Assembly: GCF_014805685.1 (NCBI RefSeq)
Contig: NC_060909.1
Coordinates: forward strand, 6,493,792 to 6,557,791
Length of the DNA: 64,000 nucleotides
DNA from: Silurus meridionalis
Taxonomy: Eukaryota > Chordata > Actinopteri > Siluriformes > Siluridae
Direction: 5' to 3'
The first letter of the stretch is position 1; every line of letters begins with the position of its first letter. The position numbers were made by a program, and so were the translations under genes. A model generated the notes under the pieces. That model made no database searches. It was not told the origin of the DNA and was given only the letters and a program-made list of their open reading frames with translations. This document shows positions 34,601 to 45,066 of the stretch, one piece after another.

Positions 34601-36315
34601 GGTGTAATATTCCTCAGGGTGTTAATGTTTCATATTGGTTCTTGTGTGCCTTTTGGCAAGCATGCAAAGATTGTGATTGTTATGTTCCCACATAATTCAT
34701 CCTAAATTTCTGCCCATGATGTATCCAAACCCTACTGCAGGAAGAGAGATGTACTTTAAGAGATAGCCCGCTTTTCAAATTCAGACACTTCCATATCATT
34801 TCTAGAAACCAATTCTCCTACCAATTCACACAGATTACCTGATATGAAAGGTTGTGTTCAAACTCTTAGCATTAATCGAATTTCATCATAAGTAATTTGT
34901 ATGAACTTGATTGAAATCCAACTACATCTTCCTCAATTGATTGTATTTAACAAATTTCATGAGAATGGGTTGAGAAAATATTTACTATATAGCCGAATGC
35001 TTGTAGACATCTGACTATCACACCCATGTGAGCCTTCCCACAGTCTGAATTCCACAAGTGTTTAGAAGAGTACTATCAATAAATACTTCTGTGTACTACA
35101 CAACAGCAAACTTCTCTTTAATTGCACCAAGAGTCCCAAACCTGTTCCAATGCCACTGTGGTTACTGTTGAAGATTTCGAGCCTACACAGAGAACTCACT
35201 AAACACTTTAGTGATGAACTAGACAGCAGACTGTGTGCCAGACCTTCTCGTTTAACACCAGTACCTGACCTCACTATTGCTATTGTGGCTAAATGAGCAA
35301 ATCCTCAGAACCATGCGGCAAATATCTAGTGAAAGCATTTCCAGAATATATTATTATATAACAGGAAAGCGGTGAACAAATCTGGAATGGGAAGTTCAGT
35401 AAGCATCTATGGGTGTGATTGGTAAAGTGTTCACCTACTTGTCTCTATAGACTTCTCATCATTTCTGCAAATCGACTGTTGAATTGTTTTTTGTTTTATT
35501 CTTTATTTAACTTTAACTAACAAACTTTCTTTATTTAATCAGTAGTTTATTATAAGACTGGTCAGTGTATCTAGGCTTGTTTAAACATTTTAAGCCAAGC
35601 TCTAGGATCAATCCATAAGTTATATTATCTTCATTTTATTTAAATAAAAGACTCTGGTTTTAGAAATACACAGAGGTTTTAAAAGCCTGGAATTGCATTG
35701 GAAATAGGGTTTCCATCTTTACCAAACACACCAAGTGCAGTGGAGCACTCAAGCAGGGTAAGGAAGGGCACTAATTAAATTGGAGGCCTGAGGTTTGCTA
35801 CTGACCTAAGCTAAAATTAGGGAGACAGGAAAAGGTTGGAAGCATTTGCCAGGCTACCTTTTCTTTTGACCAAAAGACTTATAGTAAGGATGCCTAAGAA
35901 GGCATTTGTGTTGTATTTTCCCAATTATTATTACTATTGTTATTGTTATTAATGAGACTGATGTCTACACAAATAGCAAGAAAGAATTTTGGAAGAAAGT
36001 TGTGATAATCATTGTGATATCCCTACGGCCAAGTGTGTGCGAACATATCTAATCATGCTGGATTCCTCACTGCAAGATTCAAGTCAAGCAAATCCCCACC
36101 CCATTAAAACCATACACACTTTTGCCATAAACACTTAATTTGTACTTAGTTAGGAGCTTCCAGTACAAATTAGTTTCAAGCCCAAAATACCCGAGAGGTT
36201 AGCCATGGCCACTCTGGGCTTTCCTTTCAGTTTTTTCTCCATGGGCTAATTCAGCTTCCCTTCAGGGATTGAGGCGTTTATGCCGGCAGGTTTTTGTCCA
36301 CCGTTGCCTCCAGCT
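31690..36315 (-). other. Possible long 3' UTR of glce and downstream flank
   Basis: There is no ORF-supported gene between the glce stop and about 31.7 kb. Several AATAAA-type signals occur on the minus strand: near 35641-35635, near 35501, near 31890 (AATAAAAAAGG) and near 31735 (AATAAAGGC). The interval has fewer recognisable transposon copies than its left neighbour; the exception is a Tc1-type remnant at 34983-35452. Human GLCE has a long 3' UTR, so the UTR may extend several kilobases, but its end cannot be read from sequence. Confidence 0.25.
34983..35452 (+). mobile_element. Tc1/mariner-type remnant
   Basis: Ends resemble ACTATATAGCCGAATGCTTG TAGACATCTGAC and, at the right, reversed CTATAGAGACAAGTAGGTGA. 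The interior has 'gagtcccaaacctgttccaa' and 'cagtacctgacctcactatt', typical of the teleost Tc1-type element. Strongly decayed. Confidence 0.6.
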
Positions 36316-37340
36316 CTAGTTGTGCTTGGCTCGCCCTCCTTTCATGTAGCTTTTCCAGCGCTTGGCAAAGTCCCTGAAGATCGGCGAGTCATCGATGGAA
36401 GCCAGCAGCTGCAATTGATTTATGTGCGTAGTGTGGTAGTCCCATCGTGCTAGGTTGGGTGCTGTGCCCAGCATGAAATGACGTAGATCATAAATAGTGC
36501 CTGAACCAGTGTCGTAAAGTGGCACCATTGCCTTGAGCGAATCCATGCCCTTGTCGTATAGTCGTGCTGCCTCACGTCCGTCCCCTTCTTTTGCTGTCTG
36601 TGCCAGGTCATAGAGCCCAATCAGAGAGTAGATAAAGCCGTTGAGGACGAATGAACTTGGTGAGGTTGGATACTCTTCATACCAATCGTACTTGTTCATA
36701 AAGACGGCTTTTACGCCATGTTTTTCAGACGGTACCTTATAAGGCCCAGTGGCACTCACTGCTGCTTTCAGGTATGTCTCGTCTTTGGTGAGGAGATATG
36801 CCCTTACCAGGGTAGACATGGCCTGGCCTTGCGCCATTGCAGAGTACCAGCCAGGCTCCAGGGCCCGGAAGCCGTCGCCAAGTTTGCGGGTTACCAGTAT
36901 TGGCCAGCCACCATGTTCATCTTGGTTCTTCACTAGCCAATCACTTGCAGCAAAAAAAGCAGCCATGTGGGCCGTAGTGGAAATTGTCACGTTGTCGATG
37001 GCACCTCGACCGTGCAAAATCATTTTGACCACACGCCGTGGCATGGTTTTGGTGGCCTTGACAGCCTTAGTGTTGGACAGGCCAATGCCCTTGCGCAGAT
37101 CTGTGAGGAGGTCCCGAGTCACCGTGGTCCAGGCTGAACGAGGCCCAATGCCGTAAGTGATAGAGCGGTCTTTAAAGGCAATGAGCTGATTGCTAGTGAC
37201 GTAGTGAATCACAAATGGTGGACCCTTCTCCGTCGTCTCCAGTGTGACAGACACGCTGCCATTGGATGCAAATTTTAAGTCAAAGGAGATAATGAAATCC
37301 TTTGTGTTGCCAAGAAAAAGAGAGATGCCCTCAGAGTTCT
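36316..37340 (-). CDS. glce: glce terminal coding exon (catalytic C-terminal half)
   Basis: 1025 nt, acceptor TTCTATAG, stop TAG at 36318-36316. Encodes residues 246-586: [20 protein letters not shown], then [81 protein letters not shown] and [15 protein letters not shown]. All three reported catalytic tyrosines are in this exon. Confidence 0.97.
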
Positions 37341-37435
37341 CTATAGAATAAAAGAAAAAAAGAAATCAAGGAGTTAAAGAGGTCTGCCCTCAGAATAAAT
37401 GTCCGAGCAGTCAGTTTTTTGCTTGTTTTTAAAAA

Positions 37436-37474
<39 letters not shown>

Positions 37475-40400
37475 ACCCACCCACCCACCCACCCACCCTG
37501 CACTTTTTAATTATATCAGAATGAAGTCTTGATGGTGCAGGGTTCACATATGTTACTGCTCCAAGGAGCTAATTAGATAGAAAGGTAGAACCGTGAAAAA
37601 ATATCCACTTGGCCGGGACCCTAATATGATAAGGGAAAAAAAATTCAGCAAACACTACTGGTGCAGGAGATTGAGGCAATTTTCTTTGTCTGAGTCTCAA
37701 TTTTCCTGCCATCTCATCTGGGCGGCAAAAATTACAGTCAAAACTTTTTCCAATATTCTGCTTTCTTTATTAAACATGATTTATATTAAAGTGTGATTCT
37801 TTCTCTAATAAAAGGCAGTAAAATCTTTTTTTTTTAAATGAGGCTTTCCTTAGATAGGTAGAGAACGTGATAAAAGAAACAAACAAAGCGAGAAGAACTA
37901 AGGAGGAAAGGCAGAGAGAAATAAACCAGATCGTTGTGGTGAGATACTGGACAATCAGCCTCACAGTGTTTATTTGTTTTAGTATTCAATACACTTATAC
38001 AGCTATTACTTAGGGCAATAAATAGATGTGTACCACTCTCCTCTGATTAGCTCCCAGTCAATAATAGATGAGTGGAGACTCCTGACAGTGAAGAAGGAGA
38101 GTGTGAGTGATATGAGAGACACAAAAGAAAGGGCAAGAGTCACTAAAACAAATGGGGCGAGCAAAAAATGAGTGAGAAACGAATGACGAAGGGCAAAATA
38201 TCTAACGCTGGAGTGCTAGATCCTGTGCATCCCAGCAGGCTTTGTTTAAATCGATGCTCTAGGTGATGACACCAATTACAGCTTGCCTGCGCAACAGCCC
38301 GGCTAATTCTAACGCCTATTGATTGGATTAGTGCTAAAAAGCCACACTGTATTATTACCAGCAAAATACATATTGCTGACCAGAGGGCTGTGCCTCCAGA
38401 GGTTCTGCCTGGTGTCTAGCTTTGTGTGTGTTCACTTTAATAGGGTACAGGTATTGATTTTGTGGAACAGACTACAAGATGCAATGCAAAGCTGCTGATT
38501 GGAGAATTAAACAAGGACAAGAATGAAAGTGCTCAGAGAGAGGAATTAAAAACAGGAAAAGTAAGAAAAGAACATTAAGTTTATGGACGGCTGGATGATA
38601 ATAATTGTCATGAAAAGCACAATTAGGCGCGAATAAATATGCTGCCATAGTACGCGACCAAACAGGCGATGCAAATGTCAAGCTTTTGGGGGTGAGGGAG
38701 TGTTTTTAATTAAGATAATCCAAACTTCTCAGTCATAATTAAAACGGATGACTTGTGGAAAGAAAAATGAACCAGAGAACAGGGAAGAGACACAATCTTC
38801 AACTGTCTGACAACCGTTTTAGTTTTCTGGGAAATGGTAGGAAGACAGACATGGAGAAAAATAATACTGAGGGCTTGAAATTCCCCCAGGGTTGGTACCT
38901 GGAGCGTTAAACAGATGGACGGTGGAGGCACGGGTCTTGTCGTAGCTTGTGATGAGAGTGCAGCCCTTGGGAATGCTCCATGAGTTCGGCTTGTTGTTGT
39001 GCTCCTCGGCCGTGTCATAGACCTCCACATGGGGGGCTCGCTCAGTCAGGTTTTTACTGTAGTGACTCAGACCATACTGGGCTATCTGAATGGCATAGAA
39101 ATAACCCTGAGGACCCCACTGTGTTGACAGAGGCACTCCTGCAGAGAAGACAGAGGGAGACAACGTGAAATCAAGCTTATACATTCCATTGCAATTAAAC
39201 GATATGACGACGGTAACGATCTATTTTCATAGAGAATATAAGGTAAAGTGTTTTTTTTCTTTCTTTAAATGGTCACATGTACTTCACATATCCCACCGAT
39301 GTTAGGAATGGAGATCGACCGATTCATCGGTTTTGCCCGATTAATTGCCACTAATTGTTGACAGATTGCAGGAACTAAAAAAATACATACCGCTAGGTTT
39401 TACGGGTAGCATCTGTTGCTGAACCGTTTGAGAAGATCCGCTTTCGTAACGAGAGCGACCTCTAGGGTTGAATCACTGACAACGTGCTGTATGTTTATAC
39501 ACGAGACTGGGCGCTGCACGGAATGGGTACCGTTCAGATTTAGCCATAGAAAGTGTTTATACATGCCTTATCCAATACAGCCAAAGGTTTGTGGACACCT
39601 CACCAGAACACTCGAATCTGCTTGTTTGAGCTTATTCCATATCTAAGACAAATATATGCCGGAATTGTTTGTGGACCATCTGACCATCACACCGAAATGT
39701 GGTTCTTTCCTCATAAAATTGGGACCACACTCTTCTAGAAAGGCTTTCACTAGATTTTGGAGCGTGGCTGAGAGAATTTGTGATCAAGAACATTAGTGAG
39801 GTTGAAGTGAAGATGTCTGAAATGCAGTCAAAGCTCGATTTTATCCAAAACAATGATGTTCAGTGTAGTTGAGGTCTGTGCAGAACCTTCTTCTACTCCA
39901 ACCTTGACAGACCATGTCTTCATGTACCTTGCTTGTTGTTTGAATTGAAAGGCTCTTACTTCCACTAAAGAGACACGACAGCATAGAGAGACATTCTAGT
40001 TAGAGGTCGTCCAATTGATGGCAGTTTTCAGTTTTGGCATCTTTTATTTGAACGGGCATCGGCCGATTGTGCTACAAAATTTCAAACAGGGAAACCGGAA
40101 GATCTAGAACTGTGAATATATAAAGCAAGCAACGTTTACACATGCCGCTATCATTACTAATAGGTTTGTGTATCTTTTTGCAATCATGTCTGCTAAGTTG
40201 CAAAGGCAAGAGCAAGAATGACAAGTATCAGTACGTTCCCTTTTTATTACATCATTTAAGCAATTTTCTGCATCACTTCTTATTAATTAACTTTCAATTT
40301 AATTAGATGAATGAGGTAAAAAAAAAATTATAATCTGGCAAATGTATCGGCAAAAAAACAAATTGTATATATGTATATTGCCCGGATTTTTAAAAAGCGG

Positions 40401-40904
40401 CTAGAGAAAAACCCATATCAGTCGACCTCTAATTCTAATCCTCTGTGTGCTTCTAATTTTACTGACAACAGACTGAGCAAGAACCACATTTGGGTGTGAT
40501 GGTTAAGGGTCCACAAACCTTTGCCACATATTTCACCATTTCACAGCAAAAAAACAGACTCAAAATAGTTGAAATGTCCACTAGCTTCAACTGTTTGCAA
40601 TAGTTTTGCAACAACAAAAAAAATCTATTTGAAAGAGTTGGGTTTTTCATGTTCCAGGATAGAAACAGTATTTGAAATTCTATGACTTCGCAACACTCGA
40701 CTGATCTACTGTCTCTTGTACAGAGGTACATGCCTCATCACTATGATCGGCACATGATAAGAGTGAAAGGTCACGGTCAATAAAGGATAAAGGATTCTTC
40801 TAGCTTTAGAAGTCTGATCTACAGCCGTGGGTTGCCAAAATGCATAGCTCAATAATTTACAGCTGCTACACCTCTACATTATATAACTCTGGTTCAGATA
40901 TTCA

Positions 40905-40975
<71 letters not shown>

Positions 40976-43900
40976 TGATACTGACATTACTAATGTTATG
41001 CCTACACCAACATCTAAGCCTGACCTTGACTTCTGTAAGCAAACCATGGCCTCTCAGCTGTTTAAATATAGTTGTTTTTTTGGTAAAAGAAAAAAGTTTT
41101 CCTCATAGGAACCAGCCAAATATTCATGCAACCTCAAAATAAAATTCCTATTCTTTTTAGCTACCTACCAGTAAATAAACACAACCCAAAACATTCAGCT
41201 ACACCCCCCACCCACAAACACACAACAGTGAAAAGATAAATAGATCAAACTGCAAGAAATCACAAATGCCCTAATGAGATCCACTGCATTCCTCAAGGCC
41301 ATTTTCCATACCCATATGCTTACACACAAACAAGTAGTAAGTGGGACCCGCATTACGAGTTAAATGGAGGTCTGAGAAACAATGTCTGGCCTAGATTCTA
41401 TTCAGAGCCCAATATTAGTCTGGAACAGAGGAGGAAACTCTGCGTCTCTTCAAAGTACATTCTGAATTTTTACCCCCTCCCTCTCTCTCTTTTCCATATT
41501 ATTCTCATTATCCACCCTTCCTTTTCTCCAGCCGGCGCTTCCTCCTCATGAAGCACAGCCCTAAGTGTGTCCTACCATGCTAGTACTCTGCAGCACATGA
41601 CTTGTCATTAGCGCTAGATGAACTACAACCGAACACGTATCATGTTGGAAAATAACAGCTGAAGCATCTCTAGCTGAGGTCACCATGACCAATACACACA
41701 CACACACACACACACACACAGAGACAGAGACACTGTTTTTTTTCCTCTTGTCTCCTCTTTCATACACTCCCACTGGATGTGCACACACACACACACACAC
41801 ACCAAATGTGTCTCCAATTTCAAAGGAAAAAACCTGGACACACCCTGCTCTATATTTTCCTGCTGTTACTCTGACTTTCTGTTCCAAATTTGCACAAAAC
41901 CACTTAATCCCTTGATTTAGTCTCTCGAAAAAAGAAAAACCTTTAAGCAGCTGAAATGCTGATGACACACTTCTGTTCCTCTTCACATTCAACACAAAGG
42001 CTCTGAGAACTCACTGCTCTAAACAGACTCCTCACAGCGGAGAGGAGAATCAGGAGGAGTGTTTTGCAACCTTGAACAAGCCCCTCAAAGCCCCCTTCTC
42101 TTCCCCTACCTCCTCCTCCTCTTCCTCTACATCCTCCTCCTGCCTAGTGCTGTAATTAATAAGACAGAGCTCCTTAAAACTTACAGCACATATCCACGGG
42201 AAGCTTCTGGAGCTCACAGTCGCGGTTTTGAGTAATGGGCAGGGAGCGGGTGCTGCGGGAAAACACGTCAGAGTCCCTGTGAAATCGCCCAGGGACGAAA
42301 CAAGAGCACTGAAGTAATTCACACCCCATCAGGTTCACCTGGCTGACGGATTTATCTCCATTTAGAGACGACCCAATTTCTTCATTGAACACAAAAGATT
42401 ACACTACAGACCTGCCCCTTCAACAGAGCCACACTGAGAGGAGAACGCGTAGCCTTTTACCACTCCGAGTACACCAATGCAAATCTACTGACAGGATTGA
42501 GAATGAATTACAGTCTGATGACTCGAAAAATGGTTTTGTTGAGAATGAATGACAAAGTGAACATTGCCAGGAAAAACACATAACGTTTCAGCCCCATCCC
42601 CTATGCCACTTTATGAATAACACACCCTATAACCTTTTTCGTTTGATTTGTCCTATAGGTCGCAATTCCAGTCTCAGGGTCTCACTGCTCTGAAGAGTTT
42701 CACGTTTTCATTTAGCGCTACGGATGTCAAGAAACTGTAGAAATTATAATCATTTCATAATCATAATCATATGTAAATCAAACTATGATGGGTCAATAAC
42801 ATTATATTTATTTGTTGCTTATTTCAGACTACTGAATTGATTTCTTTAATTACTTAGATGGTGCTTTAGGTTCCCTGGTGGTCTAGTGGTTAGGATGCGG
42901 CGCTCTCATCACTGCGGCCCGGGTTCGATCCCGGGTTCCCTGACCCTGATAAATGGGGAGGGTTGCGTTAGGAAGGGCATCCAGCGTAAAAACATGTGCC
43001 AAATCAAACATGCGGATGGTCCGCTGTAGCGACCCCCTGATGGGAGAAGCCGAAAGAAAGAATACTTAGATGGTGCTTTATTACACTACATTTATGATTA
43101 TCCACATTACAAAATTAATACAAAAATACCTATAAACATTTAAATATATACACTGATCAGGCATAATATCACATTATAACATTATGACTGGTGAAGTGAA
43201 TAACACTGATTATCTCTTCATCATTGCACCTGTTGGGTGGGATTTATTCGGCAGCAATTGAACATTTTGGTCTCAAAGTTGACGTGTTGGAAGCAGGAAA
43301 AATGGGCAAGCGAAAGATTTGAGCGAGTTTGACAAGGTACAAACTGTGAGGGCTAAACGACTGGGTCAGAGCATTTTCAAAACTGCAGCTCTTGTGGGCT
43401 GTTCTCGGTCTGCGGTGGTCAGTATCTATCAAAAGTGGTACAAGAAAGGAACAGTGGTGAAGTGGCGACAGGGTCCCAGGCAGCCAAGGCTCACTGATGC
43501 ACGTGGGGAGCGAAGGCTGGTCCGCGGGGGGTCCGATCCAACAGTTAAGCAACTGTAGTTTAAATTGTTAAAGTAAATTGTGTTAATGCTCCGCAGGTCA
43601 GGACTGTTTTGGCAGCAAAAGAGGGATCAACACGATATTTGGAAGGTGGTCATAAAGTTATGCCTGATTTTTGTATATTTTTTCAAATTGCAAATCACAA
43701 TTTGGGGGTAAATTGAAAACAAAAGACAAAAAGAAAAGCGAAATGCGATCTTTGTCTGAATAATTACATTCAAATAATGTTTAAACGAACTGCCCTGCAT
43801 GTATTATTAAATTTATTTTGGTAACAATCATGTCCAGTTCCCTATAAAAACATATCAATTTGGGGCATAAATTAGACAGTAAGAATTTTTTTTTTTTTTT

Positions 43901-45026
43901 AGAAACATGAACATGACTTTGTCAGCCATGAATATGCCTGGGGAAACCCTTCACATAATGTAACCTGGACATTTTTACTAAGCATAGAGAAAACAACAGG
44001 CTTTCCTGAGCTTATAGTGAGTTATAGCACTTTAAATTCCCCCAAAAGCATCACTGACATTCCGCGCCTGACTACAAACAAATCTGATTAAGCCAAATCA
44101 TGACGTATGTTAAGAAATCACACACAGATAGCAAGGATGTAGATGTCTTTAGACACACTGATTGCTTTTACTACTACACTTCTTGAACCAGCTCTTTAAC
44201 ACAATCTCAGCAATAAAGCCTACGCCGGAGGTGTCCAATCTACTGCCTGATTGGAATGAAAACCTGCACCCACACTAGCTGTTTGTATAGAAGACAACTT
44301 TCCCAGCCCCCTAGGTCTAGGTAAAATTAAAAAGTAAATAAGCACTCATGCCAATTTAATAAAACTTGTAGTTTCTTTAAATAGCCGTGTCAAAACTCCA
44401 CTCAAGAGCTACTATTCAGGTTCCGTTAACACGACTGAATGGAAATCTGAAAGCCTGATCATTTTTATTTATTCCTTTCCTCAGCAATAAACGGTGATTA
44501 GTTTGTACTGCTGCAGAAACCCGAACCTGAATACGATGCTGTTTAGTGGTCATATTTTAAGGTAATGGTGTACAGTGTGGAAAGTCGCCAGCATTAAAGG
44601 ATAATGGATTCGTTTGCATTTTTGACAGCAACAGAAAGAGAAATCATTTTGAGTACCTCGCAAGTAATTACCGATTCACCCACAGCACAACAGGCTCTCA
44701 AAACCTGTAAATATTATATCTGGCAGTTTGTGTGCTATGCTGAAGTATTTTATTTTTATTTCTTTTAAGAAGAGAAGAATGAGGTCAAGCAAAACAGTTC
44801 AGACTGTACTCTGCATTTACGTTCTCTCGTTCTGCTTTAAACTGCATGTGCATGTGGGTTGTGTAGTGGGACCTCAGAGCCTGCATACGGCAAAAGGAAA
44901 GAGTGGGAGGCGGATGTGTCAGAGTGAAGGACAAAGCAGGAGTCCGAAGAGAGCCGCTCCTCCTCTTATTTGGCAGCAACTCTGTGCTTGTGTTAAAGAG
45001 GGACTTCCAGAAAGAGAAAGAATGAG

Positions 45027-45066
<40 letters not shown>

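Noticed and set aside
42872..42943. A functional tRNA-Glu gene
   Set aside because: The anticodon stem is disrupted and the tRNA-like part continues directly into a SINE body bounded by an 18-bp target duplication.
43319..43558. 80-residue frame as a host gene
   Set aside because: It is the N-terminal part of a decayed Tc1-type transposase, frameshifted after ATGGGCAAGCG and lacking the catalytic half.
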